A DNA stretch of 22,723 nt, taken from DATBLZ01 sp036555065 (GTDB taxonomy: Bacteria > Pseudomonadota > Gammaproteobacteria > Steroidobacterales > Rariloculaceae). The notes below the pieces were generated by a model. That model had not been told where the DNA came from. It did no database searches and was given only the letters and a program-made list of their open reading frames with translations. The translations under genes and the position numbers were made by a program. Below, one piece after another: positions 8,817 through 17,506 of the stretch; within the stretch, counting starts at the first letter, position 1; each line of letters opens with the position of its first letter. Location: the NCBI GenBank assembly GCA_036555065.1, contig DATBLZ010000078.1, positions 1 to 22,723 on the forward strand, given 5' to 3'.

Positions 8817-9599
8817 CTACATCTGCCGAAATAGGTGCACGTAGCTTCGGCTCACGGGCAGCACCTCGTCGCGGCCTTTCAAGTGGATATCGGCCGTCTC
8901 GTTGGCGGTTCGCGTCACGTGCTGAATCGAGCGCAGGTTCACGACGACGGAGCGATGCACCTGGGCGAACTGCGCTGAATCGAGCTGCGCCGCGATGTCT
9001 TTGAGCGGCATGCGAATCACCGCCTCGCGCTGCTTGCCGGCGTCGTCGTGCCAAGCTACGACCGTGTACTTCTGATCGGAGCGCAGGAAGTCGATGTCAT
9101 CGGCGGGGATCAAGCGCACCGTCTCGCCGACCGATGCGCGCACCCAGCGCAGCGGCGCCGTCGCGCCTCGCGCGAAACTCTCGGCGAGCTGCTTGAGCAG
9201 CGTTTCCGTGTTCGTCGCGGGCTCGGCGGCGCGAAGCCGCTCCTTGACGCGCGCGACCGTTGCGGCGAGGCGCTCCAGCTCGACAGGCTTCACCAAGTAA
9301 TCGAGCACGCCTTGTGCGAACGCCTGCACGGCGTATTGATCGTAAGCGGTAACGAACACGATGTGCGCGCGCCGGCCGATCTCGCTCGCTGCTTCGACGC
9401 CCGTCGTGCCGGGCATCTGCACGTCGAGGAAGCAGACCTCGGGGCGCTCTGCTTCGAAGAGCTCGACCGCCTCGCGGCCATTGCGCGCGCGTGCAACGAC
9501 GTCGAGCTCCGGCCACACTCGTGCGAGCAGGCGCTCGAGCGCGTCGCGGAGCAACGGCTCGTCGTCGGCGATGAGCGCCGTCGGCCGGTCGGCAGTCAC
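8817..9599 (-). CDS. LytTR-family response regulator
   Basis: 260 residues. The receiver domain (about 7-122) has the acid pair Asp12/Asp13, phospho-acceptor Asp59 in FLDVQMPG, Thr84 and Lys104. The C-terminal LytTR DNA-binding domain (about 150-258) shows IDFLRSDQKYTVV, FAQVHRSVVVNL and LPVSRSYVHLF. It is the partner of the kinase just upstream: the GTG at 9599 overlaps the kinase TGA (GTGA), with GGGAG before it. Such pairs of the LytS/AlgZ and LytR/AlgR type control envelope, exoproduct or virulence genes. The target is not shown; the GIN gene convergent with it and the promoter of its own operon are the nearest candidates. Confidence 0.93.
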   Translation of the reverse strand: MTADRPTALIADDEPLLRDALERLLARVWPELDVVARARNGREAVELFEAERPEVCFLDVQMPGTTGVEAASEIGRRAHIVFVTAYDQYAVQAFAQGVLDYLVKPVELERLAATVARVKERLRAAEPATNTETLLKQLAESFARGATAPLRWVRASVGETVRLIPADDIDFLRSDQKYTVVAWHDDAGKQREAVIRMPLKDIAAQLDSAQFAQVHRSVVVNLRSIQHVTRTANETADIHLKGRDEVLPVSRSYVHLFRQM

Positions 9600-10678
9600 G
9601 GCGACTCCCGCCGCGCCGGAAAATCGAGCTCGGCGCACACGCCGTGCGGGTCCATTTCGGTGAGCTCTACGCTTACATCGCCGTCGAACGCGAGCTTGAG
9701 CCGCTCGCGAAGCGTCGACAACCCCGTGCCGAGCCCGCTGCCGGCACTCGCGAAACCTCGGCCGGTGTCGCTCACGCGGATGAGGCAACGGCCGGCGCTG
9801 ACGCGAACGTCGACGTCGATGCGGCCGCCTTCCTCGCTCGGATCGATGCCATGACGCACGGCGTTCTCGACGAGCGTCAACAACGTCATCGGCGGGCACT
9901 GCAGCGCCGTCGCCGCCGGATCGACGTCGAGCTCGAACTCGAGACGATCCGGCATCCGCATGCGCATGAGCTCGAGGTAGGCGCGCACGAGATCGAGCTC
10001 CTGACCGAGCGTCGTTGCGAGCTCATGCATCCGCGGCACGGCCGCGCGAAGGTACGAGATGAGGCTCGCAAGGACCTTCGACGCTTGCGGCGAGCCTGCG
10101 TCGACGAGCGCCTGAACGTTCGCGAGGGTGTTGAAGAGAAAATGGGGCTCGACTTGCGCCTGCAAAAGCCGGAGGCGCGCCTCGAGCGCTTTGCGCTCGA
10201 GCTCGCTGCGCTCGAGCTCGAATGCGAGCGCCTGATTCCGCACAAAAACCTCGCGTTGGCGAATCAGGGCGCCTAGCGCGATCCACGGTCCGAACAAGAA
10301 GCCTTCGATGATCACAACGATGAGCCCCGTCATTTGCGGATCGTCATGGGCCGCATGGATGTCGATCGCCATCGACACCGAATGCGCTGCCAACATGCCG
10401 AGCGGCACGCCGACGACTACGCCGATGAGTTGCAAGATCCAACGCGGTAACCAGGCCGGCAACCGCGCGGGGTACCGCTCGAGCAGCGCGAAGCCGAGCA
10501 GCGCGCCGAGACCGACCGCGATCGCGTGGGCGATCGTCACATGGATCGCGGGCGCCGTGTCCGACAGGCTGTTGATCGTGCCGAACACAATGGAGATGCC
10601 GAGCACGAACAGCAGGCGCCGCCAGCCGAGCAACGAAGCAATGCCGCGCGGCTTGACCGAAGCTGCCATGACTGCCAT
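9596..10678 (-). CDS. LytS/AlgZ-like sensor histidine kinase (His_kinase family)
   Basis: 360 residues. Four hydrophobic segments lie in the N-terminal 140 residues (about 22-37, 48-66, 82-100 and 118-138) with only short loops, so the sensor is probably within the membrane. A coiled stretch (140-170) leads to LQAQVEPHFLFNTLANVQAL with phospho-acceptor His179, the hallmark of the LytS-type His_kinase family. The ATPase part has LVENAVRHG (Asn272), DTGRGF (304-309) and GLGTGLSTLRERL. The stop overlaps the response regulator start. The ATG at 10678 or the one three codons later could be used; neither has a strong ribosome binding site. Confidence 0.92.
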   Translation of the reverse strand: MAVMAASVKPRGIASLLGWRRLLFVLGISIVFGTINSLSDTAPAIHVTIAHAIAVGLGALLGFALLERYPARLPAWLPRWILQLIGVVVGVPLGMLAAHSVSMAIDIHAAHDDPQMTGLIVVIIEGFLFGPWIALGALIRQREVFVRNQALAFELERSELERKALEARLRLLQAQVEPHFLFNTLANVQALVDAGSPQASKVLASLISYLRAAVPRMHELATTLGQELDLVRAYLELMRMRMPDRLEFELDVDPAATALQCPPMTLLTLVENAVRHGIDPSEEGGRIDVDVRVSAGRCLIRVSDTGRGFASAGSGLGTGLSTLRERLKLAFDGDVSVELTEMDPHGVCAELDFPARRESP

Positions 10679-10864
10679 TGCATGACTATAGATGAATCGC
10701 TGAACCCGTTGCGCGCGGTTTCATGCCGGCGGCGACCGTAAACGGCAGCTCGTCCGGGCATATCGCTGCTCGGTCACAAAAAACCGCAACTGGTCGCAAG
10801 CTCATGGCCTGCGCCGAAGCTCGCGCGGCATAGTGGAGCCGACCGACCATCGGGAGACTCAGAA
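10679..10864. promoter_or_regulatory. Divergent intergenic region, kinase operon / MDR gene
   Basis: This 186-base gap separates the kinase start from the MDR gene. It holds GGGAG at 10852-10856 for the MDR gene and a short dyad CCGT-AA-ACGG at 10736-10745. ACCCGTTGCG and the reverse of CCGTAAACGGC are loosely like LytTR half-sites, but neither fits the consensus well. TATAGT on the minus strand (10689-10684) could be a -10 but would give an almost leaderless transcript. No terminator or gene was found. Confidence 0.3.
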
Positions 10865-11971
10865 ATGAAGCTGCGTTATCGGATCCTGCTCGGAGTCGTG
10901 ACGGTCCTCGGAATCGCCGCTGCGGCCGGCGCTTACGTCCTTTCCTACACCCAGCCGTGCGGCGACGTGGAGCCGCCGCCGGCCGGCGCCGAGCGCATGA
11001 GAGCCGTCGTCCAGCTCTGTTACGGGTCACCCGACGTTCTCAGGATCGTCGAGATCGCCAAGCCCACGCCGGGCGAGAACGAGGTGCTCGTCAGAGTCCG
11101 CGCGGCCTCGATCAACCCAGCCGATTGGCACGAGCTCACGGGCCTGCCGTATGCCGTTCGTCCGTCGATGGGAATCGGCGCGCCGAGCAACCCGCGGTTC
11201 GGCACCGACTATGCGGGCGTCATCGAAGCCGTCGGCAGCGGCGTCACGAAGTTCAAGCCCGGCGATGAAGTGTTCGGCGCGCGGTCGGGCGCGATGGCCG
11301 AGTACGTGATTGCGAATGCAACCGGCTCGATCGTCCTTAAGCCCGCCAATATTACCTTCGAGCAGGCGTCCGCTATTCCGATCGCGGCCGTCACGGCGCT
11401 CCAAGGGCTGCGCGACCACGGGCGACTGCAACCGGGCCAGACGGTGCTCATCAACGGCGCCTCGGGCGGCGTCGGGACGTTCGCCGTGCAGATCGCGAAA
11501 GCGCTCGGCGCCGAGGTCACGGGCGTTTGCAGCACGGCCAACGTCGAGCTCGTGCGCTCCCTCGGCGCCGATCATGTCATCGACTACACGAAAGAGGACT
11601 TCACTGAGCTGCCGGGGCGTTACGATCTCATCCTCGACAACGTCGGTAACCACTCGGTGCTCGAGACAAGGCGAGCGCTCGCGCCGAACGGCATGCTCGT
11701 GCTCGTCAGCGGACCGAAAGTCGGTGCATGGCTCGGGCCGCTGTCGCGCGTGATCGAGCTCATGCTCGTATCGTATTTCGTGAGTCACGAAATGAAGTTC
11801 TTCATCGCCGAGCTCAACCCAGCCGACCTCGAAATGCTCGCTGAGCTGGTCCGCGAGGGGAAAGTGACGCCGGCGATCGATCGGGTCTATTCGTTCGACG
11901 AGGTCGCGGCCGCTACGGCGTACCTCGGCGCAGGACACGCCCGAGCGAAAGTTGTCGTGGCGCTGCCTTAG
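10865..11971 (+). CDS. Zinc-less MDR-family NAD(P)-dependent oxidoreductase with N-terminal membrane anchor
   Basis: 368 residues. Residues 45-368 are a complete quinone-oxidoreductase-like member of the medium-chain dehydrogenase family: MRAVVQLCYGSPDVLRI, INPADWHELTG, FGTDYAGVIEAVG and the nucleotide-binding motif LINGASGGVGTFAVQIAKALGA. The zinc-ligand Cys/His positions of alcohol dehydrogenases are absent. Before it is a 44-residue extension with a single hydrophobic helix (about 8-27) and the N-terminal MKLRYR. By the positive-inside rule the catalytic domain would face the periplasm, which is odd for an NAD(P) enzyme. GGGAG precedes the ATG. The last four bases overlap the end of the convergent esterase gene. 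Confidence 0.88.
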   Translation: MKLRYRILLGVVTVLGIAAAAGAYVLSYTQPCGDVEPPPAGAERMRAVVQLCYGSPDVLRIVEIAKPTPGENEVLVRVRAASINPADWHELTGLPYAVRPSMGIGAPSNPRFGTDYAGVIEAVGSGVTKFKPGDEVFGARSGAMAEYVIANATGSIVLKPANITFEQASAIPIAAVTALQGLRDHGRLQPGQTVLINGASGGVGTFAVQIAKALGAEVTGVCSTANVELVRSLGADHVIDYTKEDFTELPGRYDLILDNVGNHSVLETRRALAPNGMLVLVSGPKVGAWLGPLSRVIELMLVSYFVSHEMKFFIAELNPADLEMLAELVREGKVTPAIDRVYSFDEVAAATAYLGAGHARAKVVVALP

Positions 11972-13557
11972 GGGTTCACGCAGCGGAATTTGGCCGCGTC
12001 ATCGATGCTCCCGCGGCCCGTGTGGCGCGCCACTTCGGGATACGGACACAGCGGTCGCGACCGAACGACGTTGCCGTCGACGACCCTGCTCGCGATCATC
12101 GAATCCGGCGCCGCGTCGGCCTCGACCCAGTCGATGATGGCGGAGACCGAGTCGTGGCGGTCGGGCCCGATGCCGCCGCCGCAGTGCGCCATGCCGGGCG
12201 CCATGAAGAGGCGGAAGAAATCCGGCGTGTCCGGCCCGTTCTCGGCGACCGCGCTCTCGTAGTAGTGCACGCCCATGAGCGGCTGCAGAATCGTGTCGGC
12301 CCAGCCGTAAGTCATGATGATCTTGCCGCCGCGCGCGCGGAATTTCGCAAGATCCGGGTCCTTGGCATTGGCCAAAGCGCCCCAGCCCGCGAGCATCGGG
12401 ATGTCGCGGTCGAAATTGAACGTGTGGAAGTCCCAATTGGGATTAGGCGGCACGTGGACTAGATACTTCATCGTGTTGTCGGCGAGCCCGAAATCCGCCG
12501 CGTTGCCGCCGGGCTCGCGCGGAACGATGACGTTCATCCAGCCGCTGCCCGAGCCGCCGCCGAAGAGGCCCGTCGTCACGGCCTCGCTGCCCGGCATGAA
12601 GCCCGGGAAGTATGGTTTGCCGTTGCTCGTCGGGCCGCTGTAGACCTTGGCGACGGCCTCGGCTTGCGCGGCCGTCAGGCACGCGTCCGTATCGGTGCCG
12701 GCTGCACAGAGCGGAACGTCGCGGGCCGGCGCGAAATCGCAGTTGCGCGGATCGTCGATGAGGCCGTCGCCGAGCCCGTCGACCGCATCGCAGGTCGCCA
12801 TGACGCGCTCCGCGACGAGCGCCATCTTCGCCGCCGTCAGCGGCGCCTCTGTCATGGCGCGGTGATTCCAGATCGCGCCGACCGTGAAGCCGGTTTGGTC
12901 GACCCAGGGCGCGTTCGCGATGATGCCGTCGAAATCCTCCGGATAGCGCTGCGCCTCGAGAAGCCCTTGGCGGCCGCCGTTCGAGCACGAGTTCCAATAA
13001 GCGTGCGCGACGGGCTTGCCGTAGTAGTCGGCCGTGACCGCTTTCGCAGTCATGGCCGTCACGTGGACGGCTCGATACGCGTAATCGATCGCTTTCTGCG
13101 GATTGCTGAGCACGAAGCTCGCGCCCGGCTCTTGGCTTGCGTAATGGCCCGTGTTCGTCTGCGCGAACGCGAAGCCGAGCGCGAGCACGGCGTTGCGTTG
13201 CGCCGCGTCACCAGGGCTGTCGAGCGCCTGTCCTGCATGGCCGCCGTTGCCGATCATGTAGAAACGGCCGTTCCAACGCTCGGGCAGGGCGACCACGAAC
13301 GCAACCTCGGGCTCGATGACGCCCGCAACCCAGCAGTGCGCGGGCCCGTCTCCGGCCGCGGCCACGGCCGTCGCAGCGAACTCGACGACGTCGGCGGATG
13401 GCGCCCGAAGCGCCGTGCAGGGCTTTGCCGGAGTCAAGTTCGCCGCGCCGTAGTCGACTTCTGCCGACGCACGATTGGCAAACGCCTGCGCATGTGCAGC
13501 TCCGGATACGCCGAGCGCCGCCGCGGCGCACAGCATGAATGGCAATGCCCTATTCAT
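11968..13557 (-). CDS. Tannase / feruloyl esterase family protein
   Basis: 529 residues with a signal peptide ending AHAQ (about 24). The tannase family CS-D-HC pattern is intact: Cys191-Ser192 in NSCSNGGRQG, Asp421 in YGWADTILQP, and His458-Cys459 in MAHCGGG. Ser, Asp and His make the triad and the two cysteines should form the disulfide that holds it. A lid insert carries CDAVDGLGDGLIDDPRNCDF (256-275), the usual calcium-binding loop. The enzyme is expected to hydrolyse esters of phenolic acids outside the inner membrane. The ATG at 13557 overlaps the upstream GFA stop (ATGA) and has AGGAG eight bases before it. The ester substrate (gallate, ferulate or another) cannot be told. Confidence 0.92.
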   Translation of the reverse strand: MNRALPFMLCAAAALGVSGAAHAQAFANRASAEVDYGAANLTPAKPCTALRAPSADVVEFAATAVAAAGDGPAHCWVAGVIEPEVAFVVALPERWNGRFYMIGNGGHAGQALDSPGDAAQRNAVLALGFAFAQTNTGHYASQEPGASFVLSNPQKAIDYAYRAVHVTAMTAKAVTADYYGKPVAHAYWNSCSNGGRQGLLEAQRYPEDFDGIIANAPWVDQTGFTVGAIWNHRAMTEAPLTAAKMALVAERVMATCDAVDGLGDGLIDDPRNCDFAPARDVPLCAAGTDTDACLTAAQAEAVAKVYSGPTSNGKPYFPGFMPGSEAVTTGLFGGGSGSGWMNVIVPREPGGNAADFGLADNTMKYLVHVPPNPNWDFHTFNFDRDIPMLAGWGALANAKDPDLAKFRARGGKIIMTYGWADTILQPLMGVHYYESAVAENGPDTPDFFRLFMAPGMAHCGGGIGPDRHDSVSAIIDWVEADAAPDSMIASRVVDGNVVRSRPLCPYPEVARHTGRGSIDDAAKFRCVNP

Positions 13558-13949
13558 CCCGGATACTCCTGAAACTCCGTGAGACCTTTCTGGCGTTTGT
13601 GCCACGGCGCGCTCGAGCGCAAGAACATGTGCGTGGACTCGACGAGCTTCTCGTTGGTGTCGAGCGTGCCGGCCTGAATGAAATAGATGCCCATCGACGG
13701 ATGACCCGTCGGCATGTGCGTGCCGCAGACGGAGCAGAAGTTGCGGAAATTGCCGGGCGAGCTCTCGTATTTCGTGAGCAGCCTTTCGCCGCCGGTCCAC
13801 TTGAAGGCGTGGATCGGGGCCGTCGTGTAGTCGCCGCACGCCGACCCACTCATTTTCTGGCAGATCTTGCAGTGGCACTTCGTGATGTTCGGCCCGATTT
13901 CCGCCGCTTCATAGGTGATCTTGCCGCATAAGCAGCTGCCTTTGGCCAT
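13554..13949 (-). CDS. GFA family protein (CENP-V/GFA domain)
   Basis: 131 residues. The zinc-binding cysteines of the GFA fold are present: SCLCGKITYEA (CxC near the start), CHCKICQKMSGSA and CSVCGTHMP. The family includes the glutathione-dependent formaldehyde-activating enzyme, but most members have no proven activity. The ATG at 13949 has GGAG seven bases upstream and fits the usual MAKGSCLCG opening; a longer frame exists but is not needed. The TGA overlaps the esterase ATG by four bases, so they form a coupled pair. A regulatory-type dyad lies just upstream (13970-13994). Confidence 0.9.
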   Translation of the reverse strand: MAKGSCLCGKITYEAAEIGPNITKCHCKICQKMSGSACGDYTTAPIHAFKWTGGERLLTKYESSPGNFRNFCSVCGTHMPTGHPSMGIYFIQAGTLDTNEKLVESTHMFLRSSAPWHKRQKGLTEFQEYPG

Positions 13950-13969
13950 GGGGAGTCTCCGGTCCGTTC

Positions 13970-13994
13970 TTGTGGTATGAAAAGTGTGCCACAA
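13970..13994. promoter_or_regulatory. Operator-like dyad upstream of the GFA-esterase pair
   Basis: TTGTGGTA (13970-13977) and TGCCACAA (13987-13994) are inverted repeats matching at seven of eight positions with a nine-base spacer, 25 bases in all. It ends 21 bases upstream of the GFA start. The size and symmetry suit a dimeric regulator. No regulator gene is next to it and no known consensus is recognised. Confidence 0.45.
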
Positions 13995-14002
13995 AACGTG
14001 GC
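13988..14002 (-). terminator. Weak hairpin after the propeller gene
   Basis: GCCAC and GTGGC flank a five-base loop. On the minus strand this is followed by ACACTTTTC. A five-base stem and four T residues displaced from it make a poor intrinsic terminator, but it lies at the right place, about 30 bases after the propeller gene stop at 14031. It overlaps the dyad at 13970-13994. Confidence 0.25.
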
Positions 14003-14030
14003 CAACTAGGCCGAAGACGGAAGAGCTCGT

Positions 14031-15911
14031 CTACGGTCGCAGACGCGTGCGCGCGCGGGCCGCGACGGCGGCGAGCAGTAGCAGCATCTCGAGACCCAAC
14101 GCTCCACCGCCGCCGTTGCCCGCACCGAAGGTGCCGCTCACGGGGCCGCCGCCGCTGACGACCCCGCTGTTGCTACTCGAGGGTTGCGGATCGTTGTCTG
14201 TAATCCAGACTGGTCTATCGCTCCACGTCAAGTCGGTGGAGCTGTTCACCAAACGAATACGAAACATCTCGCCCGTCTCGGTAGCCTGGTCGTCCGTGAT
14301 CGGCACCGCGATGTGCTTCGTGTCCATTTCGCCGTCCATCCAGGTCAACGTACCGCTCACTGCCGTGAAGTCGTCCGGGGACGTCGCATCATCAGCGTAG
14401 GTCTCGTAGTCTACGATTAGGGGGCCGACGCTTCCGCCGGTGCGTCGCACTTCGGCAAACACCTGCCCCGCAGACTCATCGACAGCAAAGCGGCAAAAGA
14501 ACCCCACGAATCCGGAGTTCCCGTTGCCGTAGGGGTCGACGCGCGCCGACACGGGCATTGAAGAAAAGGAGTCGAGATTGCGGACCGTGAGCTCGAATTC
14601 GGCAGACCCGAGCGCCATGAGTTTGCCGTCGCGTAGCTGAATGACTCCCATGCTCGGGACCCGACTGAGCATGGCACCTTCGCCAAAGTCGACGATCGTT
14701 ACGCCGTCGCGTCCGAACCCGGAATCGAGTAGGCCTGTAACAGCATTGATGCGGGAGAAGAACATTGCTCCCGATTGGAAGACGCCTTCGTAGGTTTCGC
14801 CGGCGACGGCCAAGTACCCGTCCTCGAGCAGCGTAATGGAATGAAGCTCCGCGTAAGTGTCGAGATCGAACGGGCCCCCAAAAGCGCCATCGAACACTCC
14901 ATCCGGTCTAAGTCGGAACAAGACGGGTTGCCTCGGCGAGTCCGGAACACCACCGAACCAGTCGGCGGCCCAACCGACGAAGCCCGCAAGGACGAGATTG
15001 CCGCCGGGAAGGAGTGCGCAGGCGCCGGTGCCGCTCGGTAATGGGCGGTTCTCGAGCCACCACACCCCGTTGGTTCCAAACCCGCTATCGAGCGAGCCAT
15101 CCGCGTTGAGCCGAATGGCGAGCATGCCGCCGTCGCCGTCGACCCTGAATCCGGTGCCGCGCGTGCCGCAGGCGATCCACTTGTCATCGGGCTGCCTAAT
15201 CAGGCTGGCAGAGTAATCGAGTATCCCTGTATCCACGATTGTCGTTCCCGCGACCCGCCCCATGCCAAACGTCGTGTCGAGTGCGCCGTTCGCATGGAAG
15301 CGCGCGAACACGATGTCATTCGATGTCGTGCCCAAGAGAACCAGCTTGCCTTCTCGCGACCAGGCAATCTCAGAGACGTAGGTGCCCACAACGTCTCCCA
15401 GATCGAGCTTCGCGAGCCCACCGTTGCCGAACGTTGTATCGAGCACCCCGCCGGTGTCGAATCGTACGATAGTGAAGTACGAGATCGAATCTTCCTCCGC
15501 AACGCCAGCGACGACGATCTTGCCGTCAGACTGCAATATGAGGTCGTCCACGCGCGCCCAACGTGCGGAAGAGTCGATCGTCGCAATGCCTGCCACGCCG
15601 AAGCCTTCGTCGAGAGATCCGTCTGGGTTCAAACGGACGACGGCGAGAGCGCTGCTGTCACGCGGCCCGGAATAGCCGCCGATCACTAGCTTGCCGTCTG
15701 CGGGCTGCTCAGCCAGCGCGCGCCCATCAGCCTGTAGGTCCAAGCCAAGATCGAAGCGCAGATTGAGGCGCCCATTGTCGCCGAACGTCGGATCGAGCTC
15801 GCCGCCCGGAGCGCCGGAGGCGGTTCCCCAACATGACGCTGCAGTCAGTGAAAAGGCCGCGGCGAGCCGGGCGATCGAGAATGGTTTGATACCGATGATT
15901 TTTGTGATCAC
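14031..15911 (-). CDS. Delta-60-repeat propeller with Calx-beta-like domain and GlyGly-CTERM-like tail
   Basis: 626 residues from a GTG at 15911 that overlaps the TGA of the upstream gene (GTGA), with GGAG five bases before it. A signal sequence (about 1-34) is followed by seven L/F-D-x-x-F-G repeats beginning at residues 39, 100, 157, 211, 274, 340 and 395, spacing 54-66, as in Delta-60 (DUF5122) propellers. Residues about 465-575 look like a Calx-beta domain (DFTAVSGTLTW, AVPITDDQATETGEMFRIRLV). The C-terminus is GAGNGGGGALG, a hydrophobic stretch and an Arg-rich end, which matches the GlyGly-CTERM sorting tail cut by rhombosortase. The protein is probably displayed at the surface. A rhombosortase gene is not seen in this window. 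Confidence 0.85.
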   Translation of the reverse strand: MITKIIGIKPFSIARLAAAFSLTAASCWGTASGAPGGELDPTFGDNGRLNLRFDLGLDLQADGRALAEQPADGKLVIGGYSGPRDSSALAVVRLNPDGSLDEGFGVAGIATIDSSARWARVDDLILQSDGKIVVAGVAEEDSISYFTIVRFDTGGVLDTTFGNGGLAKLDLGDVVGTYVSEIAWSREGKLVLLGTTSNDIVFARFHANGALDTTFGMGRVAGTTIVDTGILDYSASLIRQPDDKWIACGTRGTGFRVDGDGGMLAIRLNADGSLDSGFGTNGVWWLENRPLPSGTGACALLPGGNLVLAGFVGWAADWFGGVPDSPRQPVLFRLRPDGVFDGAFGGPFDLDTYAELHSITLLEDGYLAVAGETYEGVFQSGAMFFSRINAVTGLLDSGFGRDGVTIVDFGEGAMLSRVPSMGVIQLRDGKLMALGSAEFELTVRNLDSFSSMPVSARVDPYGNGNSGFVGFFCRFAVDESAGQVFAEVRRTGGSVGPLIVDYETYADDATSPDDFTAVSGTLTWMDGEMDTKHIAVPITDDQATETGEMFRIRLVNSSTDLTWSDRPVWITDNDPQPSSSNSGVVSGGGPVSGTFGAGNGGGGALGLEMLLLLAAVAARARTRLRP

Positions 15912-17494
15912 GGAATCTCCGCCGCGAACACCAGGGGAATTTCCCAGCAACCCATGGGGCAGATGTCGCTCTCCACATAGGCCACGCCGTACAACGTAGC
16001 ACCCGCCGGAAAGGCATTTGCCGTGCTGGCTCGAATGCGGAACACGGCTGATAGCGTGGGAAGTGGGACTGCATCGATCAGATTCGCCGCGAGATCTAAG
16101 GCCGCGAATGATCCGGCCGCCCAGGCCTGCCCGTAGAACCCGGCGGAATCCTCGGTAACTCCGAGGGAGACCGCGGGCGCGCGCAATGCCGCGGCGAGCT
16201 CCGCGAGCGCCTCGTGCTCCCGGTACGCAATAGCTGGCGCGGCCGCGATTAGGACAGTTTGAATGCCCGTGTCATCGCGCTGACGCCGCAGCGCTGCGAG
16301 CGCCGCTCGGCGCTCCGACTCGGACATATCGCGATCGTCACTGCCCCCGATCAGAGCCACCACAGCACGGCTGCCCGGCGGGGCTTCTGTAGCCGATAGT
16401 TTGAAGGCGGCCTCGAGCCCATCGAAGACCGGCGCCGAGCCGCCCACCATCGGCTCCAAAACGGCGACGGCCGCGTCCAGAACTGCGCGATCCGTCGAGA
16501 AGAGCGTACCCGGGGCGAGTGGTAGCCAGAGCGGCTGCTCCGGCAGCGACACCGGTGCCGATGCGTTGCCGCCGTCGCCCGCGAGCCCGGCTACGGACAG
16601 GCTCTTCGGGTTGGAAGGGGCGAGAGTGCGCGCGATGAACTGCCGGGCGGCGAAGGAGCGTCTGACACCCGGATCGAGGCCGGACACTCGGGCGCTCTGG
16701 TCCATGATCAGCATTGCGCTCCGGGCCGGCCCCGGCGATGCGAGCAACGGAACGGTTCCGGCACGGTCGTAACTGAACTCTTCTACCGAAACCGTGTAGG
16801 GACTCTCGCCCCACGGACCGCCGCAAGCCGGAACTGTCCTCCTTGTATCCAGCCACACGAGACACGAATATGAGGAACCCGCTGAGTCCCGTGCCCCGAG
16901 CGCGAGTCCGAGCGCAGGCGTCGAGGCAACTGAATAGTCCCCATAGCCGGCAGGGACAAAGGGCGCTGATCCCGATGCGACGACCTTGATATGTAACGCC
17001 AACTCGCTACGGTCCTCGCCGATACTATCGGCCGGAATCGATACGGGCAGCAGCGCAACAGTTGGCATGGGCCGACCTGGCTGCAACGTTACAGAAAGAA
17101 GCGTAACTCCCTGCTGGGCGACGTCGACATTTCCGTTGCGGTAAGACTCACCGAAAGCGTGATGAACGTATACGAGCGCCGTCGCCGGAACGGAACCGAC
17201 AGTTGCGACGCCAGTTGTTCCCGTTCGTGTGCTACCGACGACCTGCGCTTGCGCAGGATTGAAGACACTCACGGTAGCATCAACCAACGGCCGGCCCTCG
17301 GGGTCGGCTACCGACACCGTCAGCGTGCCGGTGCCTGGCGGCGGCACCGGTATGGCGGGACTTGTTAGCGGCATGGGCACGGGAGGCATGGCCTCGTTGC
17401 AGCCGGTCATGACGGAACATGTCAAGACTGCGGCCGCGACAGATGCCAAGCCGCCTGGGCGTCTAGATCTTTTCAGCGTTGTCGCGTTCTTCAT
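15908..17494 (-). CDS. Lipoprotein with carboxypeptidase-regulatory-like and vWA-like domains
   Basis: 528 residues. The lipobox MTGC gives a lipidated Cys32. A Pro-rich linker is followed by TLTVSVADPEGRPLVDATVSVFNP (57-80) and VATVGSVPATALVYVHH, typical of carboxypeptidase-regulatory-like domains. From about 258 to 475 a von Willebrand A-like domain is seen: SAMLIMDQSARVSG with a partial metal site (Asp265, Ser267, Arg in place of the last Ser), VVALIGGSDDRDM, and TVLIAAAPAI. Loss of part of the MIDAS may weaken or change metal binding. The stop overlaps the start of the propeller gene, so the two are translationally coupled and probably work together at the outer membrane. The first gene of the group lies 12 bases upstream. 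Confidence 0.75.
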   Translation of the reverse strand: MKNATTLKRSRRPGGLASVAAAVLTCSVMTGCNEAMPPVPMPLTSPAIPVPPPGTGTLTVSVADPEGRPLVDATVSVFNPAQAQVVGSTRTGTTGVATVGSVPATALVYVHHAFGESYRNGNVDVAQQGVTLLSVTLQPGRPMPTVALLPVSIPADSIGEDRSELALHIKVVASGSAPFVPAGYGDYSVASTPALGLALGARDSAGSSYSCLVWLDTRRTVPACGGPWGESPYTVSVEEFSYDRAGTVPLLASPGPARSAMLIMDQSARVSGLDPGVRRSFAARQFIARTLAPSNPKSLSVAGLAGDGGNASAPVSLPEQPLWLPLAPGTLFSTDRAVLDAAVAVLEPMVGGSAPVFDGLEAAFKLSATEAPPGSRAVVALIGGSDDRDMSESERRAALAALRRQRDDTGIQTVLIAAAPAIAYREHEALAELAAALRAPAVSLGVTEDSAGFYGQAWAAGSFAALDLAANLIDAVPLPTLSAVFRIRASTANAFPAGATLYGVAYVESDICPMGCWEIPLVFAAEIP

Positions 17495-17506
17495 TGCTCG
17501 CGACTG

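Noticed and set aside
10700..10750. LytTR-type binding sites upstream of the kinase operon
   Set aside because: The candidate half-sites deviate at two or more positions of the consensus and are not a direct repeat with proper spacing.
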